DNA of 64,000 nt from JBCCTX01 sp965263105 (lineage in GTDB: Bacteria; Bacteroidota; Bacteroidia; J057). The notes under the pieces were generated by a model. That model ran no database searches and was not told the origin of the DNA. It saw nothing but the letters and a program-made list of their open reading frames with translations. The DNA is taken from positions 3,906,001 to 3,970,000 of the forward strand of contig CBDHGL010000003.1 of assembly GCA_965263105.1 (NCBI GenBank), read 5' to 3'. Positions 18,762 to 27,246 of this stretch are shown piece by piece; the stretch's first letter is position 1, and each line of letters starts with the position of its first letter. The translations under genes and the position numbers were made by a program.

Positions 18762-19604
18762 TTAAGTGCCTCTATGTTGGGAAGCATAGGGGCTTTTTTT
18801 GTGACCCCTCAAAAATCCAGCCCGTGAGCGTCTTTCAAGAAGGGTAATTTCTCCCTGATAGTGCCTAAATGTTCCTTTTCCAACACTGATCGCTACTAAG
18901 CCTTCTCGATCCATTAACATCTCCTGTACTTCTCCCAGAGGATCTACTACCATCGTACTTCCAGAATAGCTTAATTCATAACCGTCTACCCCTACTCGAT
19001 TTACCCCTATGGTATAGCATTGGTTTTCAATGGCTCTAGCTTTCAATAGGGCCTGCCAATGTGCTACCCGTTTTGCCGGCCAGTTGGCCACATAGAGAAG
19101 CAGGTCATAAATTTCTTCCCCCTTTTCTTTACCGATATTCCTACTCCAAACGGGAAAGCGTAAATCGTAACAAATCATGGGACATATGCGCCATCCCTTA
19201 CAGGTGAATACCACTCTTTCCTCTCCTGCTAAATAATGTTTATCCTCACCTGACATGGAAAAGGGATGCCTTTTATCGTAAAAGGCCTCAATGCCTGTAG
19301 GAGAAATCGCCCAAAAGCGATTGGTGAAGCCTTCGCCTAATCGCATGATCATACTCCCCACTACCCATAGATCCCATTGTTGGGCAAGGGCCTTCATCCA
19401 TTGTACGGTGGGACCCGATTCATCTTCAGCTAAGGGACCTGGATTCATGGAAAACCCGGTAGAAAACATCTCGGGTAAGACGAGCATATCTGCTTTCGGA
19501 GGATCTTTTTCCAGCATGGCTTCTATTTTCTGGAAATTTGCCTGAGGATCCTCCCAGACTAAGTCTAGCTGTAGACTGATTACGTGTAAATTTTCTTGTT
19601 CCAT
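18762..19604 (-). CDS. Nitrilase-superfamily omega-amidase (YafV/Nit2-like)
   Basis: 280 residues. The catalytic triad is visible as Glu45 in LVLPEMF, Lys111 in YDKRHPF and Cys145 in MICYDLRFPVWSRN. The sequence around the triad fits the omega-amidase group, which hydrolyses alpha-ketoglutaramate or alpha-ketosuccinamate left by glutamine transaminases. The last residues (KKSPYASQHRGT) are encoded across the clpB terminator hairpin; they go slightly past the usual end of the family and may be a recent extension. Confidence 0.9.
   Translation of the reverse strand: MEQENLHVISLQLDLVWEDPQANFQKIEAMLEKDPPKADMLVLPEMFSTGFSMNPGPLAEDESGPTVQWMKALAQQWDLWVVGSMIMRLGEGFTNRFWAISPTGIEAFYDKRHPFSMSGEDKHYLAGEERVVFTCKGWRICPMICYDLRFPVWSRNIGKEKGEEIYDLLLYVANWPAKRVAHWQALLKARAIENQCYTIGVNRVGVDGYELSYSGSTMVVDPLGEVQEMLMDREGLVAISVGKGTFRHYQGEITLLERRSRAGFLRGHKKSPYASQHRGT
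18768..18800 (+). terminator. Rho-independent terminator after clpB
   Basis: A nine-base-pair stem (18768-18776 with 18785-18793, one G-T pair) and an eight-base loop are followed by seven T. It lies 60 bases after the clpB stop and inside the last codons of the convergent nitrilase gene, so one stretch serves as coding DNA on one strand and as terminator on the other. A small AT inverted repeat ATAAGAAA/TTTCTTAT (18718-18735) precedes it. Confidence 0.88.
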
Positions 19605-19638
19605 TTTTTCTATTTGGTGCGGTATTGCAGCCTAAAAC

Positions 19639-19668
19639 CCCCGTGTCTTTGCGCCTCCGTGTTCATCT
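19639..19668. repeat. Degenerate CTTTGCG-type intergenic repeat
   Basis: The bases around 19640-19665 (CCGTGTCTTTGCGCC then TCCGTG) resemble a common short intergenic repeat of Bacteroidota and other bacteria with tandem CTTTGCG(T/C)-like units. Only one degenerate copy is seen in this window, between the nitrilase gene and lepB and just before the lepB promoter. Confidence 0.4.
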
Positions 19669-19672
19669 ACCA

Positions 19673-19701
19673 TTGACTATAGCCCTTTTTTACTAACTTT
19701 G
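19673..19701 (+). promoter_or_regulatory. Bacteroidota-type promoter for lepB
   Basis: TTG at 19673-19675, 18 bases, then TAACTTTG at 19694-19701. Both boxes and the spacing fit the Bacteroidota sigma-A pattern. The likely start of transcription is about 30 bases before the lepB ATG at 19741. Confidence 0.75.
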
Positions 19702-19740
19702 CCCGAACGATTTTGAAAGAACTTCCGTAGTGAAAGCAAT

Positions 19741-21234
19741 ATGAAGATTTCCGCGCTTATTTACATTTTTATTTTTGTCGCCCTATTCCTGGCTATTCGC
19801 ATAGGTTTATATGGCTTATTTAAGAAGGCTGGCAAGAAGGGATGGGAAGCCTTTATCCCTATTTATAGTGATTATGTATGGTTGGAACTGATCGGCAAGC
19901 CGGTATGGTGGGTCGTCCTTACCCTGATTCCCATCGTTCGGACCTTGATCAAGGTTTCCATGAATATAGAACTGGCCAAATCCTTCGGGAAGTATTCCCT
20001 ATGGGACCACGTGCAGGCCGTGGTATTGCCCTTTATTTATTTCCCCAAAATAGGATTTAACAAAGAAACTACCTATTTGGGCCCACCTGAGACCCATAAG
20101 AATGTCCCTCAGAAAACGGGCTTGAGAGAGTGGGCGGACGCCTTTTTATATGCAGGTGTTGCGGCTTTGATCATTCGGACCTTTTTTATAGAGGCTTTCA
20201 TGATTCCAACTAGTTCCATGGAACGCACCCTCATGGCAGGAGACTTTCTCTTTGTGAGTAAGTTTCATTACGGTCCGCGCATGCCCATGATTCCCCTGGC
20301 CGTCCCCTTTGTCCACAACAAAATCAAAATAGGAGGGGCCACCCTTCCCTCTTACTCAGACGCTATTCGCTTACCCTACCTCCGCTTTCCCGGCCTCAAG
20401 AAGGTAGAGCGCAATGATATTGTTGTCTTCAATTATCCAGCTCATGATATCCATGACCTGGGGGATGGAGCAGGCTTGGTAAAGCCTACCAGTTTGAAAG
20501 AAAACTACATCAAACGCTGTGTGGCCATTCCGGGGGATACCCTGGAGATCCGCAATCAGCAGATTTACATTGACGGAGAGATAGGCTGGAATCCTCCCGA
20601 CATGCAGTATCAGTATAAGGTCGAAACCAATGGGACGGGTTTTCCCTACAGCCGAATCCAAAAGTTGGGCTTCCGCAAACCTACCAATAGCAATCCCAAC
20701 TTTATCCAAGTGAATAATTCAGCTTATCTCTTTTGGATGCCTGAGGAAATTGCGGCGGAGTTATCCGACTTCAGCAACGTAACTAACATTGATACCCTCT
20801 ATCAACCTGCAGGTCAGTTTGATATGTCCAGTAAAATCTATCCTCAGTTTGGCAACAAGAAGGGACAATTATTCAGCCATAACATCGATAATTTTGGGCC
20901 TATCGTGATTCCCCAAAAAGGGATGACGGTAAAATTGACCCCCAAGAATCTTTCCCTATATCAACGTCCCATTGAGGCCTATGAAGGACATGATTTGTCC
21001 GTGGAGGGTCAAAGTGGAAAGATCCGGATTGACGGCGAAGAAGTTGATAGCTACACCTTTGAGATGGATTACTATTTCATGATGGGGGACAACCGACACA
21101 ATTCAGAAGATGGACGCTATTGGGGCTTTGTACCCGAAGACCACATTGTAGGTAAGCCCCTATTTATCTGGCTTTCCTATGAGACCGACTTTGGTTTGCG
21201 CTTGAATAGGATTGGTACCAAATATATCAATTGA
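19741..21234 (+). CDS. lepB: Signal peptidase I (LepB), long Bacteroidota form
   Basis: 497 residues, much longer than the 250-320 of most bacteria. Residues 1-110 form an extra membrane part with about three hydrophobic segments (DUF5684-like, inferred). The S26 domain begins near 128: catalytic Ser159 in MIPTSSMERTL, catalytic Lys258 in YIKRCVAIPGD, and the late block MMGDNRHNSEDGRYWGFV. A long insert of about 160 residues separates the Lys block from the GDNR block. It removes signal peptides from exported proteins, of which this window encodes many. The gene for a small hypothetical protein follows after 25 bases. Confidence 0.95.
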   Translation: MKISALIYIFIFVALFLAIRIGLYGLFKKAGKKGWEAFIPIYSDYVWLELIGKPVWWVVLTLIPIVRTLIKVSMNIELAKSFGKYSLWDHVQAVVLPFIYFPKIGFNKETTYLGPPETHKNVPQKTGLREWADAFLYAGVAALIIRTFFIEAFMIPTSSMERTLMAGDFLFVSKFHYGPRMPMIPLAVPFVHNKIKIGGATLPSYSDAIRLPYLRFPGLKKVERNDIVVFNYPAHDIHDLGDGAGLVKPTSLKENYIKRCVAIPGDTLEIRNQQIYIDGEIGWNPPDMQYQYKVETNGTGFPYSRIQKLGFRKPTNSNPNFIQVNNSAYLFWMPEEIAAELSDFSNVTNIDTLYQPAGQFDMSSKIYPQFGNKKGQLFSHNIDNFGPIVIPQKGMTVKLTPKNLSLYQRPIEAYEGHDLSVEGQSGKIRIDGEEVDSYTFEMDYYFMMGDNRHNSEDGRYWGFVPEDHIVGKPLFIWLSYETDFGLRLNRIGTKYIN

Positions 21235-21259
21235 TAGAAAGCTATCTAGTCAAAGTACT

Positions 21260-21604
21260 ATGGTACAAGATGTAACTATACGATGGAGAGAGCTAGAAAA
21301 ATGGCTAGAAGAACGCTTTTCCAAAAAGATGACGCTAGAGTCCATTCTTTTCCTCATTGGCGTTCGGGAACTCGGCGAAGTCCGACAAGAATTCACCAAA
21401 GAGGAGAAGGTCGACCTGATGCACATCGCCATATGCCGCTTGTTTGCCCAATCGGGCTACTATAAGTTAAAACACATCGACCAAGAGGGTTGGCCCCACT
21501 GGGAATTGCTCAAGCCCTTGCCTCATCAGGATATGTTTTCTCAGGAGTATCTGTTAAAGGAGCATATTTTGGCCTACTTTGAGGCAGAGGGGATTTGGGA
21601 GTGA
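21260..21604 (+). CDS. Conserved-looking hypothetical protein, 114 residues
   Basis: The ATG at 21260 (MVQDVTIRWRELEKWL) is chosen; a TTG at 21212 inside the end of lepB is not supported. No signal peptide or membrane segment; a soluble, mostly helical, acidic protein. I recognise no motif. It follows lepB by 25 bases on the same strand and is probably co-transcribed with it; this position after lepB is the only hint of a role. Confidence 0.7.
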   Translation: MVQDVTIRWRELEKWLEERFSKKMTLESILFLIGVRELGEVRQEFTKEEKVDLMHIAICRLFAQSGYYKLKHIDQEGWPHWELLKPLPHQDMFSQEYLLKEHILAYFEAEGIWE

Positions 21605-21624
21605 GGGATCGGCTGTTTAGTAAG

Positions 21625-21648
21625 ATAGTCCACGGTCCACAGGTTGGA
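21625..21648. repeat. ATAGTCCAC-type dispersed repeat, copy 1
   Basis: ATAGTCCACGGTCCACAGG at 21625-21643 belongs to a family seen in at least five intergenic places of this window (also 38364-38389, 44566-44590, 51984-52118 and 60019-60158). The shared core is ATAGTC(G/C)AC(A/G)GTCC followed by (A/T)CGGTC. This copy lies 21 bases after a gene end, in a 293-base gap before the toxin-antitoxin pair. Confidence 0.6.
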
Positions 21649-21897
21649 TTCTGAGGGAAATCAAGACTATTGACTAAGAAAACGCTCATTCGGATAGGTT
21701 CGGGTCTTAGTGGGACCAAGAATTTATCAATGATTTTTACGATTAATTCCCCAGAATCTCGGTCTCACAGAAGTCCATTTTATCAAGTGGATTTTTAATG
21801 TATGAATTTTTCCAAATAAAAGGTAATTGTTACCCTAATCATTTTTAGGACATAACACTATCTGGATTCTTACCGTATTTCTTGATAAATTATCCAT

Positions 21898-22116
21898 ATG
21901 AAGACATTGACTATAGATCTCCCTGAAGAAGTAAATGAAAGAGAAGCTCGTATGACCATCGCTGCAGCTTTATTTGATAAGGGAATCTTTTCCTCTGGTC
22001 AGTCAGCCGAATTTGTTGGGATTTCAAAAAGAGAATTTCTTGAAACGGTAGGTAATTTTGGGGTATCAATATTTGGTGAAACTGTAGAAGACCTCAGAAA
22101 ACCCGTGGACCTATGA
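21898..22116 (+). CDS. UPF0175-family antitoxin
   Basis: 72 residues. The sequence TIDLPEEV...AAALFDKGIFSSGQSAEFVGISKREFLETVGNFGVSIFG is that of the UPF0175 family, small DNA-binding-type proteins with a helix-turn-helix region at about 38-58. It overlaps the PIN-domain gene by four bases (ATGA), the usual toxin-antitoxin layout, with the antitoxin first. It should bind and neutralise the toxin and repress the operon. The pair sits in AT-rich DNA between housekeeping genes, which suggests horizontal gain. Confidence 0.88.
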   Translation: MKTLTIDLPEEVNEREARMTIAAALFDKGIFSSGQSAEFVGISKREFLETVGNFGVSIFGETVEDLRKPVDL

Positions 22117-22571
22117 GACGTGTGGTTATCTCTGATACCAGTTGTCTTATTGCCTTAAATAGAATCCAGCATCTTGGCCTATTGGAACAAGTGTTCCAGG
22201 AGGTATGGACTACTCCCGAAGTCAGAGATGAATATGGAGCCGATTTACCAGCATGGATTGTTATTCATTCTGCAAAAAATAAAAAACTCAAATTCCAACT
22301 TCAAAACATGCTAGATCCTGGGGAGGCAAGTGCTATTGCACTTGCTTGTGAACTTCAAAATAGCCTTTTGATTATAGTTGAAAAAAAAGGAAGAAAGATT
22401 GCTATCGACCATAATATTGACATAATTGGCACTTTGAGGATTCTTCTCTTAGGCAAAGAAGAGGGAATAATCAAGCAAATCGCCCCCTTTGTCAATCAAT
22501 TAAGAAAAAGTGGATTTAGGTTTTCTAAGACTATTGAAAAAGAGTTATTGAAAGAAGCTGGAGAAAATTGA
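22113..22571 (+). CDS. DUF3368 PIN-domain toxin (VapC-like nuclease)
   Basis: 152 residues. The first PIN acidic residue Asp8 is in VVISDTSCLIAL; Glu71 in DPGEASAIALA follows; the third block reads LLIIVEKKGRKIA (86-98), where most DUF3368 proteins have an Asp before the Glu. The Asp is replaced by Val89, leaving Glu90, which may weaken metal binding. The later NIDIIGTLRILL block is intact. The family is thought to cleave RNA and is inhibited by the preceding UPF0175 protein, whose stop codon overlaps this start. Confidence 0.87.
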   Translation: MRRVVISDTSCLIALNRIQHLGLLEQVFQEVWTTPEVRDEYGADLPAWIVIHSAKNKKLKFQLQNMLDPGEASAIALACELQNSLLIIVEKKGRKIAIDHNIDIIGTLRILLLGKEEGIIKQIAPFVNQLRKSGFRFSKTIEKELLKEAGEN

Positions 22572-22623
22572 AATTAAGATTCCCAAATTGGGAGATTTCA
22601 TGGGAGTTGGCAGGGATAATGAC

Positions 22624-22676
22624 TGCTTTAGCTAATCTCATTTTTTAGATTGGAATAATTTGGCTGCTAAAGCCAA
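22624..22676. repeat. GGCTAAAGCC-like inverted repeat
   Basis: TTGGCT-GCTAA-AGCCAA at 22660-22676 forms a hairpin, and GCTTTAGC at 22625-22632 is the reverse complement of GCTAAAGC at 22666-22673, giving a larger alternative hairpin. It lies in the 276-base gap after the toxin gene. It resembles short palindromic intergenic repeats, but only this copy was found. Confidence 0.4.
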
Positions 22677-22847
22677 TTTGTAACTTTAGAATGATGGTCC
22701 CCCTCAGACCGACATCTTCAAAGTCAAATCTAACTTCATACCAGCTAGGGAACTACCGTTAAATTTCTACTTCCTCCACCGTGGTCATTTTTTTTAAAGT
22801 ATTTCCCCACAAGAGTAACGACAGAAGTACAGAAAACAACAGAGCCC

Positions 22848-23276
22848 CTACTTCTTAAACCCCAACAACTTCACCTGCACATACATCGCTGAACTATTGT
22901 AATGCTCCCACTCCTGAATCTTGCCCGCTCTGAACCAGAGGGGGACGGGAAGGTTTTTTTCTACTTGGAGCTCCATTTGGCAGAGATAGGAATAGCCGCT
23001 TGGGTTGCTTCGGGCGTAGGCGGGGATGACTCGCTCGGATAAGGAAGGAGAAAAAATAGAGGGGGAACCTAGCAAGTGTTCCTGGCTAGTTTCAGTTCCC
23101 AAGGATAAGGTAGTCTGGGGATTTTCAGGGGAGAAGGATAGGTCTTTAAGGGAGAATTCTTGGACGTTTTTCTGGGGCTGACTTTTCATCCAAGACAATT
23201 GCTGGGCAGATAATTCCGATATGCCGAAACAAACTGCCAATAGGAGAAAATACCTGCCTAAATTTGATGTATTCAT
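22848..23276 (-). CDS. Hypothetical exported protein, 142 residues
   Basis: A signal peptide is clear (MNTSNLGRYFLLLAVCFGISELSAQ, cleavage near residue 25). The rest has no motif I recognise; it ends with short alternating hydrophobic stretches (SAMYVQVKLLGFKK). It stands alone and is divergent from the nicotinate phosphoribosyltransferase gene. Probably a periplasmic or outer-membrane-associated protein. Confidence 0.65.
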   Translation of the reverse strand: MNTSNLGRYFLLLAVCFGISELSAQQLSWMKSQPQKNVQEFSLKDLSFSPENPQTTLSLGTETSQEHLLGSPSIFSPSLSERVIPAYARSNPSGYSYLCQMELQVEKNLPVPLWFRAGKIQEWEHYNSSAMYVQVKLLGFKK

Positions 23277-23342
23277 GCTTGCTCACAAATTATCCAAAAT
23301 CTTTTAGACAAATTGTCAACTTAAAGATAATTGCTGAAAGAT

Positions 23343-23372
23343 TTGGAGAGAAACATTTACCTTCTAATTTTG
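23343..23372 (+). promoter_or_regulatory. Bacteroidota-type promoter for nicotinate phosphoribosyltransferase
   Basis: TTG at 23343-23345, 19 bases, then TAATTTTG at 23365-23372. Both boxes fit the TTG-N19-TAnnTTTG pattern. The ATG at 23395 is 22 bases after the -7 box, so the leader would be very short. Confidence 0.7.
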
Positions 23373-23394
23373 GTAAAAATTGCCTCTCTACTTC

Positions 23395-24831
23395 ATGAAA
23401 TCACAGGCTTATAGTTCTTTATTGACGGATCTTACTCCCCTGACCATGGCCTATGGCTATTGGAAACAGGGAATGACTCAGCATGAGGCGGTATTTCATC
23501 TCTTTTTTCGGGAAAATCCTTTTGAGGGGGGCTTCACGGTTGCCTGTGGATTGAAAACAGTCATCGACTGGTTACAGGATTTTAGTTTTAAGCGAGAAGA
23601 GCTGATTTATCTTTCTGAGTTAAGGGGCGAAGACCAGCAGCCCATTTTTGAGCCGGGCTTTTTAGAATATTTGCTCAAAATGCGCTTTTCCTGCACGGTA
23701 TATGGAATTCCCGAAGGGACGATAGTCTTTCCACACGAGCCTATCTTACGCATCCAAGGGCCATTGATTCAATGTCAAATTCTGGAAAGCTTATTGCTCA
23801 ATCAGATCAACTACCAAACTCTCATCGCTACCAAAGCCGCGAGAATTGTCATGGCGGCTGAAGGAGATGAGGTGTGGGAAATGGGCCTGAGTAGGGCCCA
23901 CGGACCAGATGGAGGACTTTCGGCTAGCCGGGCAGCATATATCGGCGGATGCCACGCAACCAGCAATGTCTTGGCTTCCAAGGCCTGGGGAATTCCCCTA
24001 AAAAGTTCTCTGACCCATAGCTGGATCATGACCTTTGAGAATGAAATGGAGGCCTTCATTGCCCATGCCCAGGTTCTTCCTAGTAACTGCATTTTTTTAG
24101 TTGATAGCCATCAGCCTCGACAGGGGATAAAGAATGCCATCCGTGTTGGTAAATTGCTCCGTGATGCAGGATTTGAAATGGATGGAATACATCTGGACTC
24201 TGGAGATTTGGTTGAAACGAGTAAGTTGGCCAGAAAGCTCTTAGATGAGGCGGGTTTTCCAAATGTGAAAGTCCTGGGATCCAATAACTTGGATGAACAA
24301 AAAATTGCTAGCCTCAAAAAAGAAGGTGCCCAAATAAAGGTTTGGGGGGTGGGTACGCGATTGGTTACGGCTTTTGACCAGCCTTCCTTAGGAGGAGTTT
24401 ATAAGCTTGCAGCGGTAAGAGCACCTGGAAAATCATGGGTGCCCAAAATGAAAGTTCCTACAGATAGCCTGAATGGTTCCTTTCCGGGAATCCTACAGGT
24501 ACTGAGATACCATGATACCGAAGAGTATAAAGCAGATATTATCGTCAATGAACTATGGGATACCGATCCCAAGGAGTTCACCACTTTTACCGGAGAAGAA
24601 CAAAAGCTTGAGGGTTTTCAGGGCTCCCAATTGCTTCAGGTAATATTTGACGAAGGCAAATTGGTTTACCTGGTCAGAAATATTCACCAAATGCGGGCCC
24701 ATACACGCAGAGAGATTGCTTCTCTTCCTGACTTTGTCGCCCAAATCGATCAGCCTGGAATTTACCCAGTAGGCTTAGAAAAAGGCTTAATTGACTTGAA
24801 GAAGGATTTGGAGAAGCAGAAAAGTGCATAA
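23395..24831 (+). CDS. Nicotinate phosphoribosyltransferase
   Basis: 478 residues from the ATG at 23395; the TTG 15 bases upstream is rejected because it lies close to the promoter. The start LLTDLTPLTMAYGYWKQG, HLDSGDLV (binding the ribose phosphate) and GVGTRLVTAFDQPSLGGVYKLAAV are typical of nicotinate phosphoribosyltransferases of the 480-residue type. It makes nicotinate mononucleotide from nicotinate and PRPP in NAD salvage. It ends facing the metalloprotease gene, with a shared inverted repeat between. Confidence 0.92.
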   Translation: MKSQAYSSLLTDLTPLTMAYGYWKQGMTQHEAVFHLFFRENPFEGGFTVACGLKTVIDWLQDFSFKREELIYLSELRGEDQQPIFEPGFLEYLLKMRFSCTVYGIPEGTIVFPHEPILRIQGPLIQCQILESLLLNQINYQTLIATKAARIVMAAEGDEVWEMGLSRAHGPDGGLSASRAAYIGGCHATSNVLASKAWGIPLKSSLTHSWIMTFENEMEAFIAHAQVLPSNCIFLVDSHQPRQGIKNAIRVGKLLRDAGFEMDGIHLDSGDLVETSKLARKLLDEAGFPNVKVLGSNNLDEQKIASLKKEGAQIKVWGVGTRLVTAFDQPSLGGVYKLAAVRAPGKSWVPKMKVPTDSLNGSFPGILQVLRYHDTEEYKADIIVNELWDTDPKEFTTFTGEEQKLEGFQGSQLLQVIFDEGKLVYLVRNIHQMRAHTRREIASLPDFVAQIDQPGIYPVGLEKGLIDLKKDLEKQKSA

Positions 24832-24887
24832 TTTTTATTTCTTCTTCCTCTAGAATTGACTTAGCCTAAAGAAAGAAGAAATAAAAA
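24832..24887. terminator. Bidirectional AT-rich inverted repeat between convergent genes
   Basis: A perfect 15-base inverted repeat, TTTTTATTTCTTCTT at 24832-24846 and AAGAAGAAATAAAAA at 24873-24887, encloses a 26-base loop. It begins right after the stop of the nicotinate phosphoribosyltransferase gene and ends six bases before the stop of the metalloprotease gene. The stem is AT-rich, so it is a weak terminator by the standard model, though its place suggests that role in both directions. Confidence 0.5.
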
Positions 24888-24893
24888 AGCCTC

Positions 24894-27122
24894 CTACCTT
24901 TCCCTCAATATGGCTGCCGAAGCCTTAGCCCGATTCCTCCGCCACAAATTGGCATCCTGCACGCTGATCTGGCCGTCTCCATTTCCATCACTCGGGCTAT
25001 AACCATTGATCAATACCCGCTCCAAGCGCCAGGCGTGGAAGTCTTCATCATTTATGAGTCCGTCTGCAGTATAATCTCCTGCATACATCTGATAAACTCC
25101 GGAGGAGTGGCTTTGGGGGTTTTCGCCTTGAGCGGAATATGCTTCTTGGGTGAAGTCATAAAGTTCTCCTTCAGGGCCCAAGTATACGGTCCTCGATGAG
25201 ATAATACTCAAATGCCCTGTATGATGGAGGCTTAGAAAGTAGTCTCCCTCCTCTGTTTCTTCAAAGGACAGGTATTCATTGCCATCTAGTTCCATGAGTA
25301 CTCCATCGCTTCTGAGTAAAACGGCTTTTTGGGCCACAAGTGAACTATCTTGGCTGTCCAGGAGTTGGACGAGCATCCAGTCGGTTGTTCGAGCAGGAAA
25401 GGTCGTAACCTGGTCTCTTCCAGTGTAGCCAAAAACATCTAGGAATCTGGGCTCTAAAGGTAATAAACCCTTGTTGGATAGATGCTCATGCATGGTTCCG
25501 GTTTCTGCTTCGAAAAATCCTTCTAAGTATACCTTTGCCCGTAAGGTTGCAACTTGGGCCCCACAGGAAGGGAAATCCGGAGCCATCCCGGGATAGAAGG
25601 AGAAGCATAAGCCTTCTCCTGCTTTTTCTCCCAAAATGAGGTTTGCACCCATTATGGCAGAATTAGGTTCTAGATTCCTTTTGCTTGTCCCATTGTGAAT
25701 GGCATAGTGCATTACATTGGGGGTGTTGATTACATGACCTAGAAGGTGGGCGTGTCCCAACTCATGTAAAGCTACAGATTCAAAGTCATAGCATCCAAAA
25801 CAGGGGTCGTCTTCGCTAAAATTCCAGGTGATCCCACCCGTTCCTGATTTTCGAAAAATCATGTCAAATCCATCTAATAGCCAGCTTTTGCCGTCGCAGG
25901 AAATAAACCAGGAATTTGTCCGTCCCAAAACGCCATCTGGTAGGGTGTTTACATCATTAGAAAATAGGATTAGGTTGGGGGAATTGCTCGCATTTAATTC
26001 TGTTGAGGTCGTGGTGGGGCCTAGCTGAAATTGAACCCCTGTAGCGCAATGCCACTGCTCAAGGGCTCGCTCAAAGGGTTCCTGACCAATGGAGGTAAAA
26101 TCCACCCCATTTTCTTCATCGCTGGTGCTATATTGGAGGGTATATCCCCCTTCTTGGTTCCTATCTGCCAAAAAGGGGCGGAAGATTTTACCCCCCGCAG
26201 AGATATTTATCTGAGAGTAGGAGATATTTAGGGCATAGGAGGATTCCCCCAATTGGTTGTCATTGTTCTTGACTCTGACAGTTCCTGAACCAGCATTAGA
26301 AGGAACAATCACCACAATCTGTGTATCAGTCCAACTGACTATTTGGGAAGAGGAAGAACTGATATAAGAAGCCCCGCCATTATCAGCATTTGGGAAGAAT
26401 ACCGCTGAGACATTCCCTTGGTCTCCAAAGCTTGAACCCCGAATACTGAGTTCACTTCCTGTTCCTGCAGAAATGGTCTGAGGACTTAACTCAGATACAA
26501 TAGGGACATCTCTTGAGGAGATTTGTGGGCGGTTCAAATCGTAACGCTGAATATTCTGAAAGGTTGAGCCCACTAATTCATTGATTCGTGGATACAAATC
26601 TGCTTTGAGGTTTGGATAAATATGGTGTAGATCCCTGGCTTTGCCCACACTTTCATCATACCCAATAAAGCCTTGAAGGCTGGAATAAGGTTGATAGAGT
26701 GGACTCCTGTCCCCTGCTAAAGTGAATAGAGAGGAATTTTGCAATTGTTCTAAGAAGAAAATACCCACATCTCCTACAGAAAGGGAAAGAGAAGGCGTAA
26801 CCACCTCCATATGTTGTCCGACCCTTCCACCAGGGGTAACTAAGACTATTTGTTGAGTAGTCCCAAGGTCTTTCCAGTCTTTGTAAACCTCGATAACATG
26901 TCGGGTGTAAATCCCCGATGAATCGTTCTTCCAAAAGGATTCTTGATCCATTACCCGACCTTCTGTAATCAAAGAGGAACGCTGAATACGGTCTTTCAGA
27001 CTAATTTCCTGAATAAGGGTTTGCCCAAAAGTGACAAAAGGAGAGAAGAAGTAAAGAAAAAATGGAAAGTAGAGAAATCGAAAACGACAAGGCCAGAAAG
27101 AGTCTTTTCTAAATTTATTCAT
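24894..27122 (-). CDS. Exported matrixin-like metalloprotease with IPT/TIG and dockerin-like domains
   Basis: 742 residues from the ATG at 27122; the GTG at 27167 is rejected. A signal peptide ends near VTFGQ (about 35). An IPT/TIG domain spans about 207-303. The zinc site HELGHAHLLGH is at 453-463, with a Met in NVMHY shortly after it, as in metzincins. The last 60 residues hold two Ca-binding-like repeats (D-x-T-A-D-G-x-I-N-x-x-D and D-G-N-G-D-G-Q-I-S-x-x-D), a dockerin-like pair. No T9SS tail is obvious. It probably degrades extracellular protein; the substrate is unknown. Confidence 0.88.
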   Translation of the reverse strand: MNKFRKDSFWPCRFRFLYFPFFLYFFSPFVTFGQTLIQEISLKDRIQRSSLITEGRVMDQESFWKNDSSGIYTRHVIEVYKDWKDLGTTQQIVLVTPGGRVGQHMEVVTPSLSLSVGDVGIFFLEQLQNSSLFTLAGDRSPLYQPYSSLQGFIGYDESVGKARDLHHIYPNLKADLYPRINELVGSTFQNIQRYDLNRPQISSRDVPIVSELSPQTISAGTGSELSIRGSSFGDQGNVSAVFFPNADNGGASYISSSSSQIVSWTDTQIVVIVPSNAGSGTVRVKNNDNQLGESSYALNISYSQINISAGGKIFRPFLADRNQEGGYTLQYSTSDEENGVDFTSIGQEPFERALEQWHCATGVQFQLGPTTTSTELNASNSPNLILFSNDVNTLPDGVLGRTNSWFISCDGKSWLLDGFDMIFRKSGTGGITWNFSEDDPCFGCYDFESVALHELGHAHLLGHVINTPNVMHYAIHNGTSKRNLEPNSAIMGANLILGEKAGEGLCFSFYPGMAPDFPSCGAQVATLRAKVYLEGFFEAETGTMHEHLSNKGLLPLEPRFLDVFGYTGRDQVTTFPARTTDWMLVQLLDSQDSSLVAQKAVLLRSDGVLMELDGNEYLSFEETEEGDYFLSLHHTGHLSIISSRTVYLGPEGELYDFTQEAYSAQGENPQSHSSGVYQMYAGDYTADGLINDEDFHAWRLERVLINGYSPSDGNGDGQISVQDANLWRRNRAKASAAILRER

Positions 27123-27246
27123 ACTTTTAGCATCCAACAGCTTGATGCATGAGGGTTTCGAAATCACTTACTTTTAGAAAACCCAGTCTATACATCAATT
27201 ATATATTACCAAATATAAAAAATAATTTTTTTAAATTAAAATAATT

